From Serratia marcescens subsp. marcescens ATCC 13880 (GTDB lineage: Bacteria > Pseudomonadota > Gammaproteobacteria > Enterobacterales > Enterobacteriaceae), in the NCBI RefSeq assembly GCF_017299535.1, contig NZ_CP071238.1, positions 4,898,001 through 4,962,000 of the forward strand: 64,000 nucleotides of DNA, read 5' to 3'. Numbering within the stretch: the first letter of the stretch is position 1; the number at the start of each line of letters is the position of its first letter. The position numbers and the translations under genes were made by a program. The notes below the pieces were generated by a model. It saw nothing but the letters and a program-made list of their open reading frames with translations, was not told the DNA's origin and did not search any database. Positions 26,418 through 36,732 of the stretch are shown piece after piece.

Positions 26418-27962
26418 TCACCCCTGCAAAAAGAAGCGGAACGCCGGGTTGTCGGTTTCGTCGTGGCAATCGTAGCCCAGCGCCTGCAGGTGCCGCTCGA
26501 ATTCCGGCTCGCTTTGCGCCAGCTCGAAGGCCGCCAGCACCCGGCCGAAGTCGGTGCCGTGGCTGCGATAGTGGAACAACGAGATGTTCCAGTGCGTGCC
26601 CAGCGTTTGCAGGAACTTCAGCAGCGCGCCCGGCGACTCCGGAAACTCAAAGCTGTACAGCCGTTCGCGCAGCGGCTTCGACGGACGCCCGCCCACCATG
26701 TAGCGCACGTGCAGCTTGGCCATCTCATCGTCCGACAGATCCACCACCTGATAACCGCCGGCGTTGAGTTCGTCGATGATCTCCCGTCGTTCGGCGTGGC
26801 CGCGCGTCAGACGCACGCCGACGAAAATGCAGGCGTTGTCGGCATCGGCGTAGCGGTAGTTGAATTCGGTCACCGAGCGCCCGCCCAGCAGTTGGCAGAA
26901 CTTGAGGAAGCTGCCCTGTTGTTCCGGAATGGTCACCGCCAGCAGCGCTTCGCGTTGTTCGCCCAGTTCGCAGCGCTCGGAAACGTAACGCAGCCCGTGG
27001 AAGTTGAGGTTGGCGCCGGACAGCACGTGCGCCAGACGCTCGCCCTGAATGTTGTGCTGCTGGACGTACTTTTTCAGCCCCGCCAGCGCCAGCGCGCCGG
27101 AAGGTTCGGCGATGGCACGCACGTCCTCGAACAGATCTTTGACCGCCGCGCAGATGGCGTCGCTGTCCACGGTGATCACGTCGTCCAGATACTCACGGCA
27201 CAGGCGGAACGTTTCGTCGCCGATGCGTTTCACCGCCACGCCTTCGGCGAACAGCCCGACGCGCGCCAGATCCACCGGATGGCCGGCATCCAGCGCCGCG
27301 CGCAGGCAGGCGGAGTCTTCCGCTTCGACGCCGATCACTTTGATCTGCGGCATCAGCTGTTTGATCAGCACCGCCACCCCGGCGGCCAGGCCGCCGCCGC
27401 CGACCGGCACGAAGACCCGATCCAGATGCGCGTCTTGCTGCAGCAGCTCCATCGCCAGCGTGCCCTGCCCGGCGATCACCGTCGGGTGATCGAACGGCGG
27501 CACGAAGGTCATGCCCTGCTGTTGGGAAAGTTCAATCGCCTTTGCCTTGGCCTCGTCGAAATTGGCGCCGTGCAGCAACACTTCGCCGCCGAAGCCGCGC
27601 ACCGCATCCACCTTGATGTCCGCGGTGGACACCGGCATCACGATCAGCGTTTTGATGCCCAGCCGTTTACCGGAGAAGGCGACGCCCTGCGCGTGGTTGC
27701 CGGCCGAAGCCGTCACGACGCCGCGCGCCTTCTGCTCTTCGTCCAGCCCGGCGATCATCGCATAGGCCCCGCGCAGCTTGAAGCTGTGCACCGGTTGGCG
27801 ATCTTCGCGCTTCACCAAAATGGTGTTGCCGAGGCGCGAAGAGATTTTGCTCATGGCCTGCAACGGGGTGACCTGCGCCACCTCGTAGACCGGCGAGCGC
27901 AGTACCGCTCGCAGATATTCCGCGCCGCAGGGGGCGCTGGGTAGGGGTTGAGAGACCGCCAT
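26418..27962 (-). CDS. ilvA: Biosynthetic threonine deaminase
   Basis: A 514-residue PLP enzyme (E. coli IlvA 514) that deaminates threonine to 2-oxobutyrate for isoleucine. The PLP lysine is in HSFKLRGAYAM, and the glycine loop is PVGGGGLAAGV. The C-terminal third carries two ACT-like domains for isoleucine inhibition. It starts five bases after ilvD, so it is the last gene of ilvGMEDA. Confidence 0.96.
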   Translation of the reverse strand: MAVSQPLPSAPCGAEYLRAVLRSPVYEVAQVTPLQAMSKISSRLGNTILVKREDRQPVHSFKLRGAYAMIAGLDEEQKARGVVTASAGNHAQGVAFSGKRLGIKTLIVMPVSTADIKVDAVRGFGGEVLLHGANFDEAKAKAIELSQQQGMTFVPPFDHPTVIAGQGTLAMELLQQDAHLDRVFVPVGGGGLAAGVAVLIKQLMPQIKVIGVEAEDSACLRAALDAGHPVDLARVGLFAEGVAVKRIGDETFRLCREYLDDVITVDSDAICAAVKDLFEDVRAIAEPSGALALAGLKKYVQQHNIQGERLAHVLSGANLNFHGLRYVSERCELGEQREALLAVTIPEQQGSFLKFCQLLGGRSVTEFNYRYADADNACIFVGVRLTRGHAERREIIDELNAGGYQVVDLSDDEMAKLHVRYMVGGRPSKPLRERLYSFEFPESPGALLKFLQTLGTHWNISLFHYRSHGTDFGRVLAAFELAQSEPEFERHLQALGYDCHDETDNPAFRFFLQG

Positions 27963-27967
27963 GCTGC

Positions 27968-29818
27968 TTATCCCCCCAGTTTGCTCTTGTCGCGCACCGC
28001 GCCTTTGTCAGCGCTGGTGGCCAACGAGGCGTAGGCGCGCAGCGCGAAGGATACCTGACGTTCACGGTTTTTCGGCGTCCAGGCCGCGTCGCCGCGCGCC
28101 AGTTCCGCCTCATGCCGCGCCGCCAGCTCCTGCTCGCTGACGTCCAGTTGGATGCCGCGATGAGGAATGTCGATGGCGATCATGTCACCGTCCTGCACCA
28201 GGGCGATCAGGCCGCCGCTGGCCGCTTCCGGCGAAGCGTGGCCGATGGACAACCCGGAGGTGCCGCCGGAGAAACGCCCGTCGGTGATCAGCGCACACGC
28301 CTTGCCCAGCCCCATCGATTTCAGGTAAGTGGTTGGATAAAGCATTTCCTGCATGCCCGGGCCGCCTTTCGGCCCTTCGTAACGGATAACGACCACGTCG
28401 CCCGCTACCACTTTGCCGCCGAGGATGGCGTCTACCGCCTCATCCTGGCTTTCATAGACTTTGGCCGGGCCGCGGAAGGTGAGGATTTCTTTGTCCACGC
28501 CGGCGGTTTTGACGATGCAGCCGTTTTCCGCCAGGTTGCCGTACAGCACCGCCAATCCGCCGTCCTGACTGTAGGCGTGCTCACGGGTGCGGATGCAGCC
28601 TTCCTTGCGGTCGGTGTCCAGCGAATCCCAACGGCAGTCCTGAGAGAATGCCTGCGTGGTGCGGATACCGGCCGGACCGGCGGAGTACATTTTCTTGACG
28701 CTTTCGTCGCGGGTCAGCATCACGTCGTAGGCTTCCAGCGTCTGCGGCAGGGTCAGCCCCAGCACGTTGTTCACCTCACGGTTCAGCAAGCCGGCGCGAT
28801 CCAGCTCGCCGAGGATGCCGATCACGCCACCGGCGCGGTGCACGTCTTCCATGTGATATTTCTGCGTGCTCGGCGCCACCTTGCACAGGTGCGGCACTTT
28901 GCGCGACAGGCGATCGATGTCCTCCATGGTGAAGTCCACCTCGCCTTCCTGCGCCGAAGCCAGCAGGTGCAGCACGGTGTTGGTCGAGCCGCCCATGGCG
29001 ATGTCCAGCGTCATGGCGTTTTCAAACGCCGCCTTGTTGGCGATATTGCGCGGCAGCGCGCTCTCGTCGTCCTGCTCGTAATAGCGTTTGGTCAGCTCGA
29101 CGATGCGCTTGCCGGCGTTGAGGAACAGTTCCTTGCGATCGGCGTGGGTGGCCAGCAGCGAACCGTTGCCCGGCTGCGACAGGCCCAGCGCTTCGGTCAG
29201 GCAGTTCATTGAGTTGGCGGTGAACATGCCGGAGCAAGAGCCGCAGGTCGGGCAGGCGGAACGCTCGATCTGCTCGCTGTCGGCGTCGCTGACGTTCGGG
29301 TTCGCGCCCTGGATCATCGCGTCCACCAGATCCAGCTTGATGATCTGGTTGGAGAGTTTGGTCTTGCCGGCTTCCATCGGACCGCCGGAGACAAAGATCA
29401 CCGGAATATTCAGGCGCAACGCCGCCATCAGCATGCCCGGGGTGATCTTGTCGCAGTTGGAGATGCACACCATCGCATCGGCGCAGTGGGCGTTCACCAT
29501 GTATTCGACCGAGTCGGCGATCAGCTCGCGCGACGGCAGGGAATAGAGCATGCCGCCGTGGCCCATGGCGATGCCGTCATCCACCGCGATGGTGTTGAAC
29601 TCTTTGGCCACGCCGCCGGAGGCTTCGATCTGTTCGGCGACCAGTTTGCCCAGATCGCGCAGATGCACATGGCCAGGCACGAACTGGGTAAAGGAGTTGA
29701 CCACGGCGATGATTGGCTTGCCGAAATCGGCGTCGGTCATCCCGGTCGCGCGCCACAATGCGCGGGCACCCGCCATATTGCGGCCGTGGGTGGTGGTGGC
29801 GGAACGGTACTTAGGCAT
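27968..29818 (-). CDS. ilvD: Dihydroxy-acid dehydratase
   Basis: A 616-residue iron-sulfur enzyme, the same length as E. coli IlvD. It dehydrates dihydroxy acids to the branched 2-oxo acids. Cluster and active-site motifs [12 protein letters not shown] and [19 protein letters not shown] are intact. It lies in the ilv operon between ilvE and ilvA. Confidence 0.97.
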   Translation of the reverse strand: MPKYRSATTTHGRNMAGARALWRATGMTDADFGKPIIAVVNSFTQFVPGHVHLRDLGKLVAEQIEASGGVAKEFNTIAVDDGIAMGHGGMLYSLPSRELIADSVEYMVNAHCADAMVCISNCDKITPGMLMAALRLNIPVIFVSGGPMEAGKTKLSNQIIKLDLVDAMIQGANPNVSDADSEQIERSACPTCGSCSGMFTANSMNCLTEALGLSQPGNGSLLATHADRKELFLNAGKRIVELTKRYYEQDDESALPRNIANKAAFENAMTLDIAMGGSTNTVLHLLASAQEGEVDFTMEDIDRLSRKVPHLCKVAPSTQKYHMEDVHRAGGVIGILGELDRAGLLNREVNNVLGLTLPQTLEAYDVMLTRDESVKKMYSAGPAGIRTTQAFSQDCRWDSLDTDRKEGCIRTREHAYSQDGGLAVLYGNLAENGCIVKTAGVDKEILTFRGPAKVYESQDEAVDAILGGKVVAGDVVVIRYEGPKGGPGMQEMLYPTTYLKSMGLGKACALITDGRFSGGTSGLSIGHASPEAASGGLIALVQDGDMIAIDIPHRGIQLDVSEQELAARHEAELARGDAAWTPKNRERQVSFALRAYASLATSADKGAVRDKSKLGG

Positions 29819-29846
29819 GCTCTTTTCACTCCAAATGTATTTATGA

Positions 29847-29868
29847 CAGGCGGCGAACGAACCGCCTG
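29847..29868 (-). repeat. Intercistronic hairpin between ilvE and ilvD
   Basis: CAGGCGG and CCGCCTG pair around eight bases inside the 106-base gap, the longest gap of the operon. It may stabilise or segment the polycistronic message. Confidence 0.45.
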
Positions 29869-29924
29869 GATATTCTTATCTTGTCTGTCTTGTCGTCCGC
29901 CACGCTGCGCGGCGAACCTTGTCG

Positions 29925-30851
29925 TTACGGATTGACCGGATCCAGCCAACCGTATTTGTCTTCGGTCTTGCCGCTGAACAGGCCGAAGAACGCCTGTTGG
30001 ATCTGTTTGGTCACCGGGCCGCATTTGCCGATGCCGACCTGAATGCCGTCCACGCTGCGCACCGGCGTGATCTCCGCCGCGGTGCCGGACATGAACACTT
30101 CGTCGGCCAGGTACAGCGATTCGCGCGACAGCACCTGCTCGCGCACCTCGAAGCCCATGTCTTTCGCCAGCTTGATGATCGCGTCGCGGGTGATGCCCGG
30201 CAGCGCCGAAGAGGTGAACGGCGGGGTATAGAGCACGCCGTCTTTCACTTCAAACAGGTTTTCGCCCGCCCCTTCGGAAATGTAACCGTGCACGTCGAGC
30301 GCAATGCCTTCCTGATAGCCGTGGCGACGCGCTTCGCTGCCCACCAGCAGGGAGGAAAGATAATTGCCGCCGGCCTTGGCCGCAGTGGGGATCGTGTTTG
30401 GTGCGACGCGGTGCCAGGAGGAGACCATCGCATCGATGCCTTGATCCAGCGCTTCTTCACCCAGGTAAGCGCCCCAAGGAAACGCCGCGATAATCACGTC
30501 CGTTTTATAACCGGCCGGCGGGTTGACGCCCATGCCGACATCGCCGACGAACACCAGCGGGCGAATGTACGCGCTGACCAGGTTGTTCTTGCGCAGCGTA
30601 GCGCGGCAGGCTTCCATCAGCTCGTCGACGCTTTGCGACACCGGCATGCGGTAGATTTTCGCCGAATCGTGCAGGCGCTGCATATGCTCGCGATGACGGA
30701 ATACCACCGGCCCCAAGTGCGAGTCGTAGCAGCGCACCCCTTCAAATACCGACGTGCCGTAATGCAACGCGTGCGACATCACGTGCACTTTGGCCTCGGC
30801 CCAAGGAACCATCTCACCATTGAACCAAATGTAATCGGCTTTCTTTGTCAT
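29925..30851 (-). CDS. ilvE: Branched-chain amino acid aminotransferase
   Basis: A 308-residue fold-type IV PLP aminotransferase, close to E. coli IlvE (309). Signatures are YIWFNGEMVPW at the start, PTAAKAGGNYLSSLL with the PLP lysine, and EGAGENLFEVKDG. It makes valine, leucine and isoleucine from their oxo acids with glutamate. Confidence 0.96.
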   Translation of the reverse strand: MTKKADYIWFNGEMVPWAEAKVHVMSHALHYGTSVFEGVRCYDSHLGPVVFRHREHMQRLHDSAKIYRMPVSQSVDELMEACRATLRKNNLVSAYIRPLVFVGDVGMGVNPPAGYKTDVIIAAFPWGAYLGEEALDQGIDAMVSSWHRVAPNTIPTAAKAGGNYLSSLLVGSEARRHGYQEGIALDVHGYISEGAGENLFEVKDGVLYTPPFTSSALPGITRDAIIKLAKDMGFEVREQVLSRESLYLADEVFMSGTAAEITPVRSVDGIQVGIGKCGPVTKQIQQAFFGLFSGKTEDKYGWLDPVNP

Positions 30852-30874
30852 TGTTATTTATCCTTCTCGGCGCC

Positions 30875-31132
30875 TCAGGCGCGTATTTGTTGTGATGTTG
30901 GCTGCTGGATCTCGACGCAGGAGACGTCCATCAGTTTGCTTAATTGAGATGACAACAGGGCGACCGGGCGCGGGCTGGCAACGGTCAATTCGATATTGAT
31001 GCTGTCGGCGTTGGCCGGGGAAACCATATTCATAGCACAAACCTGAAAGCCGCGATGACGCACGACCCGCAATACGCGCTCTAACATTTCGGGGCGAAAA
31101 CGCGCCTGGATCGAGAGTTGATGCTGCATCAT
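30875..31132 (-). CDS. ilvM: Acetolactate synthase II small subunit
   Basis: An 85-residue ACT-domain regulatory subunit (E. coli IlvM 87 aa) beginning [15 protein letters not shown]. Its start overlaps the ilvG stop as ATGA, which couples production of the two subunits of the same enzyme. Confidence 0.95.
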   Translation of the reverse strand: MMQHQLSIQARFRPEMLERVLRVVRHRGFQVCAMNMVSPANADSINIELTVASPRPVALLSSQLSKLMDVSCVEIQQPTSQQIRA

Positions 31133-32775
31133 GATATTTCCTCCAACATGGTTTCGTTGCCGGCGCCCGGCGGCACCAGCGGCCAGACGTTTTCGAGTTC
31201 GTCGATAGAGACCTGCAGCAGATAAGGGCCTTCGGTGTTGAACAGCGCCTCGAGCGCGCCCTCCACCTGATCCTTGCGGCTGATGCGCTGGCCGGGAATG
31301 CCGAAGGCGGCGGCCAGCATCAGGAAGTCGGGGTTATCGGACAGGTTGGTTTCGCTGTAGCGGCCGTCGAAGAACAGCTGCTGCCATTGGCGCACCATCC
31401 CGAGACGCTGGTTGTCCAGCAGCACGATCTTCAGCGGCAGCTGTTTGCGCTTGATGGTGCCCAGTTCCTGCACGTTCATCATGAAGGAACCATCGCCCGA
31501 GACGCAGATCACCGTATCTTGCGGACGGGCAATTTGGGCCCCTACCGCCGCCGGCACGCCGAACCCCATGGTGCCGAGACCGCTGGAGGTGATGAAATTC
31601 TCCGGGCGCTCGAACGTCATGTGTTGCGCGCTCCACATCTGGTGCTGGCCGACGTCGGTGGTCACCACGCTGTTGGCCGGCTTGCGGGCGGACAGCTGGC
31701 GCAAGAACAGCGGCGCGTAGATCGGCTGGCCGGGGTGATCGTAGCGGCAGGCGTGCTCGGCTTTCAGCGCCGTCACCTGCTGCTGCCAGGCGGCGATATT
31801 CAGCGGGCGCTGCAACGCCGGCAGCAACGTTTTCAAATCGCCCTGCAGGGCCACATGCGCCTGGCGCAGCTTGCTCATTTCCGCCGGGTCGATATCCATG
31901 TGGATCACTTTGGCGTGCGGCGCGAAGGCGTTCAGTTTGCCGGTCACGCGGTCATCGAAACGCGCGCCGACGGCGATCAGCAAATCGCACTCCTGCACCG
32001 CCAGGTTGGCGGCCTTGGTGCCGTGCATGCCCAGCATGCCGAGGTACAACGGATCTTGCGCATCCGGCGCGCCCAGCCCCTTCAGGGTGGCGACGTTCGG
32101 CATGCGGGTCACCGCGATGAACTCGCGCAGCGCCGGCACCGCCTGCGCCATGCCCACGCCGCCGCCGACGTACAGCATCGGTTTATGCGCTTGCGCCAGC
32201 AGCTCAGCCGCCTCGGCCAACGCCGCCGCCGGGAACGCCGGCGCTTCGTCGACCGGCATCAGATGCGGGTGCAAGTCGCCCTGCGCCAGCTGGATGTCTT
32301 TCGGGATATCGATCAGCACCGGACCGGGACGGCCGCCTGCGGCGATGGCGAACGCTTCCGCCATGATGCCCGGCAAGGCGTCCAGCGACTCCACCAGGAA
32401 GCTGTGCTTGGTGCAGGCCAGAGACAGGCCGAGAACATCGATCTCCTGAAAGGCATCGGTGCCGATCAGCGCGGAACCCACCTGACCGGTGATGGCGACA
32501 ACGGGAACAGAATCGAGCAGCGCATCAGCCAGGCCGGTGATCAGGTTGGTGGCGCCGGGGCCGGAAGTGGCGATGCAAACGCCGACTTTGCCGGTGGCGC
32601 GGGCGTAGCCGATGGCGGCCATGGCGGCGCCCTGTTCATGGCGGCACAGCAGGTGTTCCACGCCGCCGTCATACAACGCATCGTACACCGGCATGATTGC
32701 CCCGCCCGGATAGCCGAATACGGTATCCACCCCCTGCGCACGCAACGCTTGAACTACCCACTGAGCGCCATTCAT
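31129..32775 (-). CDS. ilvG: Acetolactate synthase II large subunit
   Basis: A 548-residue thiamine-diphosphate enzyme, full length. Motifs are [14 protein letters not shown] with the catalytic Glu in [11 protein letters not shown], and the ThDP segment [12 protein letters not shown] about residues 425-436. Unlike E. coli K-12, where ilvG is frameshifted, the gene is intact here. It is preceded by ilvL and the attenuator. Confidence 0.97.
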   Translation of the reverse strand: MNGAQWVVQALRAQGVDTVFGYPGGAIMPVYDALYDGGVEHLLCRHEQGAAMAAIGYARATGKVGVCIATSGPGATNLITGLADALLDSVPVVAITGQVGSALIGTDAFQEIDVLGLSLACTKHSFLVESLDALPGIMAEAFAIAAGGRPGPVLIDIPKDIQLAQGDLHPHLMPVDEAPAFPAAALAEAAELLAQAHKPMLYVGGGVGMAQAVPALREFIAVTRMPNVATLKGLGAPDAQDPLYLGMLGMHGTKAANLAVQECDLLIAVGARFDDRVTGKLNAFAPHAKVIHMDIDPAEMSKLRQAHVALQGDLKTLLPALQRPLNIAAWQQQVTALKAEHACRYDHPGQPIYAPLFLRQLSARKPANSVVTTDVGQHQMWSAQHMTFERPENFITSSGLGTMGFGVPAAVGAQIARPQDTVICVSGDGSFMMNVQELGTIKRKQLPLKIVLLDNQRLGMVRQWQQLFFDGRYSETNLSDNPDFLMLAAAFGIPGQRISRKDQVEGALEALFNTEGPYLLQVSIDELENVWPLVPPGAGNETMLEEIS

Positions 32776-32861
32776 GGTTATTTCCCCGCCTTACTTCGAC
32801 AACTGCATGATTTTGTTCTGTTTTTCATGTTCTGCCCCTTGCTCCACTTTTCTCTTGCCAA

Positions 32862-32895
32862 TAAAAAACCCCCGGACCTGACGGTGCGGGGGTTC
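32862..32895 (-). terminator. ilv attenuator terminator
   Basis: On the minus strand an AACCCCC / GGGGGTT hairpin is followed by six T, placed between ilvL and ilvG. It is the terminator of the multivalent ilv attenuation mechanism. Confidence 0.92.
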
Positions 32896-32917
32896 TCTTG
32901 CGATTCCGGCTTGTTTG

Positions 32918-33016
32918 CTAAGCCTTTCTTCGTCCAAGTGCAGCCCCGCACGGTGGGATAATAATCACCACCACGCTAATCACGACTAGGCTAATCACTT
33001 GGGCAAAGGCTTTCAT
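32918..33016 (-). CDS. ilvL: ilvGMEDA leader peptide
   Basis: A 32-residue peptide, the same length as E. coli IlvL, beginning MKAFAQ and containing the regulatory run VISLVVISVVVIII, then PPCGAALGR. The many Ile, Val and Leu codons stall ribosomes when the charged tRNAs are scarce and so prevent the terminator. A second in-frame ATG eight codons upstream (33040) could extend the peptide to 40 residues. The shorter form is chosen because it aligns end to end with E. coli. Confidence 0.93.
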   Translation of the reverse strand: MKAFAQVISLVVISVVVIIIPPCGAALGRRKA

Positions 33017-33060
33017 AATGGGTTTGTTCACTGTGCTCATTCAGAACTAATGCTTACAGA

Positions 33061-33088
33061 GGTATCATAGTCACGCGCGGCATGACAA
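33061..33088 (-). promoter_or_regulatory. Candidate ilv operon promoter
   Basis: On the minus strand TTGTCA (33088-33083), 16 bases, then GATACC (33066-33061), about 45 bases before ilvL. The -35 is good and the -10 weak. Confidence 0.4.
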
Positions 33089-33149
33089 CACTTTTTTTGC
33101 GTTATTATTCGGCGCAATCTGGTCATACCTCACGCGAATCGCCCATCTT

Positions 33150-34382
33150 TCACACGTTGGCGCGCATACCCGGATTTTCTACCGCGTCGGTGATCGCCTT
33201 GCCGCGCGTATCCTTGCCGAAGAACACCAACAGGGCGATCGCCACCGCCACCGTACCGGCGACGATCGCCATCGCCAGGCCGTAATTATGCCCATGATGC
33301 TCGGCGATGGTGGCTTGCAGCGTGGCGTTGACCGAAGCGATCAGGTTACCCAGTTGGTACACAAACCCCGGCAGCACCGCGCGGGTGTTGGCCGGCACCA
33401 ACTCGGTCAGGTAGGTCGGCACCACGCCCCAGGCGCCCTGCACCATGAACTGCATCAGGAAAGCGCCGATCCCCAACATCAGCGAACCGCTGGAAAACGC
33501 CCACAGCGGGATCACCGGCAGCGCCAGCAGCGCGGCAATGATGATCGCTTTTTTGCGGCCGATCTTTTCCGACAACGAACCGAAGAAAACACCGCCGATA
33601 ATTGACGCGATATTGTAGCTAATGGCGATGATACTGACGGTTTTAGGGTCGAAACCGTGCTGAACTTTCAGAAACACCGGATACAGATCCTGCGTGCCGT
33701 GGGAGAAGAAATTGAACGCCGCCATCAGCAGCACCAGATAGCAGCACAGCTTCCAGTGGCTCTTCAACACCGGCAGCAAGGCGGTGCTCTCTTTGCGTTC
33801 ACGCGCCGCCAGCCACACCGGCGACTCCTGCACGCAATAATAAATAAACGGCAGCAGCAGGATCGGCGCCGCGCCGATGACGAACATGCCGCGCCAGCCG
33901 ACCGTCTCGAACAGCAGGCCGTACACCACCGCCGCCAGCAGATAACCAAACGGATAGCCGGCCTGGAAAATACCCGACATCAGGCCGCGTGAGCGGTCCG
34001 GTATGGTTTCCATCGCCAACGACGACGCCACGCCCCAGATGCCGCCCATCGCGACACCGTACAACACCCGCAACAGCAAGAAGACCGTCAGCGAGGGCGC
34101 GGCGGCGGAGAGCAGCTCAAACACCGAGAAAAAGACGATATTCAACATCAGGATCGGTTTGCGGCCATACTTTTCCGCCGCACGCCCGAAGATCAGCGCG
34201 CCAATCGGGCGCACCGCCAGCGTGAGCAGAATCGCCAACGTGACCTGTTCCAGACCGACGTGAAAGGATTGCGCGATGTCGCTGAGTAAGAATACCAGCA
34301 CGAAAAAATCGAAAGCGTCGAGCGTCCAGCTTGAAAAGCTGGCGATTGCCGCGTTGCGTTGCAGCGGGGTCCAACCAAACAT
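33150..34382 (-). CDS. MFS transporter, carboxylate:H+ symporter type
   Basis: A 410-residue protein with 12 hydrophobic segments. The first helix SSWTLDAFDFFVLVFLL and the loop GRAAEKYGRKP place it among metabolite:H+ symporters related to lactate, sialate and aromatic acid carriers. The substrate cannot be told. It lies between ilvL and yifB, which are adjacent in E. coli, and reads toward the ilv promoter with no clear terminator in between. Confidence 0.82.
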   Translation of the reverse strand: MFGWTPLQRNAAIASFSSWTLDAFDFFVLVFLLSDIAQSFHVGLEQVTLAILLTLAVRPIGALIFGRAAEKYGRKPILMLNIVFFSVFELLSAAAPSLTVFLLLRVLYGVAMGGIWGVASSLAMETIPDRSRGLMSGIFQAGYPFGYLLAAVVYGLLFETVGWRGMFVIGAAPILLLPFIYYCVQESPVWLAARERKESTALLPVLKSHWKLCCYLVLLMAAFNFFSHGTQDLYPVFLKVQHGFDPKTVSIIAISYNIASIIGGVFFGSLSEKIGRKKAIIIAALLALPVIPLWAFSSGSLMLGIGAFLMQFMVQGAWGVVPTYLTELVPANTRAVLPGFVYQLGNLIASVNATLQATIAEHHGHNYGLAMAIVAGTVAVAIALLVFFGKDTRGKAITDAVENPGMRANV

Positions 34383-34723
34383 AGTGTTATCCCTACCGTA
34401 GAGTACGAAGTCAGGAGGTTTAGCGGCTGCCGGGCAGAATGCGGCGGCGGTCGGAGCTTGTTAAAGAAGTGATTTTTCTTTTAATCAATTGTTAAATACA
34501 CCCGTTAACCCTATGATTGCAATGCGTATGGGCCGCTAATGTGTTGCAGCCTTCAGCGAATTGTTAATGGGTATTGCCACAGGTTGCGAGGCGGCTCGCA
34601 CAATCTCATTTACTTCGATGAAAATGAGCAATTACGCTGCGAAACCCCTAGAAAAACCACCAATAACGCCGCGCAATGCCAGGATGAACCTCGCATCATG
34701 TCGTCCTCAGCAAGGAGAGCGAT
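34383..34723. other. Divergent promoter region between the MFS gene and yifB
   Basis: An AT-rich stretch without a supported gene. I see no convincing operator or riboswitch. The yifB end has GGAGAGCGAT immediately before the start codon as ribosome binding site. Confidence 0.5.
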
Positions 34724-36247
34724 ATGTCACTGGCGTTAATCTATAGCCGCGCCATCATCGGCGTTCAGGCCCCTTCCGTAACGGTGGAGGTGCATATCAG
34801 CAATGGCCTGCCCGGCCTGACGCTGGTCGGCCTGCCGGAAACCACGGTAAAAGAGGCGCGCGATCGGGTGCGCAGCGCCCTGATCAACAGCGGTTTCACC
34901 TTTCCCGCCCGGCGCATCACCGTCAATTTGGCGCCCGCCGATCTGCCGAAAGAAGGCGGGCGTTACGATCTGCCGATAGCGCTGGCGATCCTCGCCGCCT
35001 CCGAGCAATTACCCCTCGCGCCGTTGGCGCGCTACGAGTTTCTTGGCGAGCTCGCGCTGTCTGGCTCACTGCGCGCGGTCAGGGGAGCGATCCCGGCGGC
35101 ACTGGCGGCGGCTGATGCCGGGCGGCAACTGATCCTCTCGACGGACAACGCCGCCGAAGTCGGCCTGATCGCGCAGTCGCGCTCCCATACCGCCCAACAC
35201 CTGCTGGAAGTCTGCGCTTTTTTGCTCGGCCAAGGCGAACTGCCGGTAGCGGCCACGCCCCCCGATGCGGACAACGCGTGCGAAAACGCCGACCTGCGCG
35301 ACATCATCGGTCAGGAACAGGCCAAGCGGGCATTAGAGATCGCCGCCGCCGGCGGGCATAACCTGCTGTTGATTGGGCCACCGGGCACCGGTAAAACCAT
35401 GCTGGCCAGCCGTCTCACGGGCTTGCTGCCGCCGCTGACGGAGGCTGAGGCGCTGGAAAGCCTGGCGATCGCCAGCTTGCAGCATCACATTCCCGCCGCG
35501 CTACCATGGCGCCAGAGGCCGTTTCGCGCGCCGCACCACAGCGCCTCGATGGCGGCATTGGTCGGCGGCGGCTCACTGCCGCGACCGGGCGAGATCTCGA
35601 TGGCGCATAACGGCGTGCTGTTTCTGGATGAACTGCCGGAATTCGAGCGTAAGGTACTGGATGCGCTGCGTGAGCCGTTGGAATCCGGCGAGATCGTGAT
35701 TTCACGCGCCAACGCCAAGGTCTGTTTCCCCGCCAGGGTGCAACTGATCGCGGCAATGAACCCCAGCCCGACAGGGCATTATCAGGGGTTGCACAATCGC
35801 GCCTCACCGCAGCAGGTGTTGCGCTATCTGGCCCGGCTGTCAGGGCCTTTTCTCGACCGTTTCGATCTGTCTATCGAAGTGCCGTTGTTGCCGCCGGGTA
35901 CGCTCAGTCATCGGAAAGCTCATGGAGAAAGCAGCGAACAAGTACGGAAAAGGGTGCAGCAGGCACGCGCCCGGCAGCTCGAACGCGCCGGTAAAGTCAA
36001 CGCGCTGTTGAGCAACCGTGAAGTGGAACGAGATTGCGTTTTGCAGGCGGCAGACGCCGAGTTTTTGGAAGCGACATTAAACACGCTGGGGTTATCGGTC
36101 CGCGCCTGGCAGCGCATCTTGAAAGTGGCGCGCACGCTGGCGGATTTGGCGGGAGATGCTGAGCTCGACAGGCGCCATCTCAGCGAAGCGCTGGGCTATC
36201 GCAGTATGGACCGTCTGCTGTTACAACTGCATCGCAGTCTGGAATGA
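34724..36247 (+). CDS. comM: Mg-chelatase-like AAA+ ATPase YifB/ComM
   Basis: A 507-residue hexameric ATPase matching E. coli YifB (506). It has an N-terminal Lon-substrate-like ChlI domain (about 20-145), Walker A GPPGTGKTM at about residue 220, Walker B in LFLDELPEF and a C-terminal lid. In Vibrio cholerae and Acinetobacter, ComM is a branch-migration helicase in natural transformation; its role in enterobacteria is unsettled. Confidence 0.93.
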   Translation: MSLALIYSRAIIGVQAPSVTVEVHISNGLPGLTLVGLPETTVKEARDRVRSALINSGFTFPARRITVNLAPADLPKEGGRYDLPIALAILAASEQLPLAPLARYEFLGELALSGSLRAVRGAIPAALAAADAGRQLILSTDNAAEVGLIAQSRSHTAQHLLEVCAFLLGQGELPVAATPPDADNACENADLRDIIGQEQAKRALEIAAAGGHNLLLIGPPGTGKTMLASRLTGLLPPLTEAEALESLAIASLQHHIPAALPWRQRPFRAPHHSASMAALVGGGSLPRPGEISMAHNGVLFLDELPEFERKVLDALREPLESGEIVISRANAKVCFPARVQLIAAMNPSPTGHYQGLHNRASPQQVLRYLARLSGPFLDRFDLSIEVPLLPPGTLSHRKAHGESSEQVRKRVQQARARQLERAGKVNALLSNREVERDCVLQAADAEFLEATLNTLGLSVRAWQRILKVARTLADLAGDAELDRRHLSEALGYRSMDRLLLQLHRSLE

Positions 36248-36272
36248 AAATGGGGCCCGCAGGCCCCATCGT
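36247..36272. terminator. Terminator between yifB and maoP
   Basis: An ATGGGGCC / GGCCCCAT stem with a four-base loop lies between the convergent stops. On the minus strand it is followed by TTTTC, so it mainly ends maoP; on the plus strand only CGTCTTT follows. Confidence 0.75.
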
Positions 36273-36274
36273 CT

Positions 36275-36613
36275 TTAGTCTTCGCTGTCGCTGTAATCTT
36301 CTACTGCGTCAGCCTGCGGTTTACCGCCGGACAGAGTATGGAATTTCTTCGGGCGACGTGTGCGCGCCAGATATTTAGCCCATACTTTTTCCTGCTCGGT
36401 AGCCGCTTCGCGCTCACCGCGGCACACTGCGACGAACAGCTGTTCTTCTTCAGTGGCCGGCTGGCGTTTACCCGAGTCCAACTCGTTAAACGCGTAGCCG
36501 AAGCGCTCTAGCAATTGCGCCTCTTTAATGGTGAAATCGCCGTGACGGGAGAACCCGCGAGGGTAATGTTTATTATCAAAAAAACGATTGGTCGTGGTGA
36601 AGCTATCCGCCAT
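36275..36613 (-). CDS. maoP: Macrodomain Ori organisation protein MaoP (YifE)
   Basis: A 112-residue acidic-tailed protein identical in length to E. coli MaoP. It starts [29 protein letters not shown] at 36613; the frame is open to 36697 but GGAG lies just before this ATG. In E. coli MaoP acts with the maoS site to constrain DNA mobility in the Ori macrodomain. It is divergent from hdfR as in E. coli. Confidence 0.94.
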   Translation of the reverse strand: MADSFTTTNRFFDNKHYPRGFSRHGDFTIKEAQLLERFGYAFNELDSGKRQPATEEEQLFVAVCRGEREAATEQEKVWAKYLARTRRPKKFHTLSGGKPQADAVEDYSDSED

Positions 36614-36732
36614 CTGACACGCTCCTAATTCTCTTATGGCCGTGCTGTTTATGGCGCGGAGTATTAGATAGGCTTGACAGCGTGTAAAACAAAACATTTA
36701 AATCTTAACGACAAATTTTTTTGGAGATAGGT

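Noticed and set aside
31129-32775. Possible frameshift in ilvG as in E. coli K-12
   Set aside because: The frame is open for the full 548 residues.
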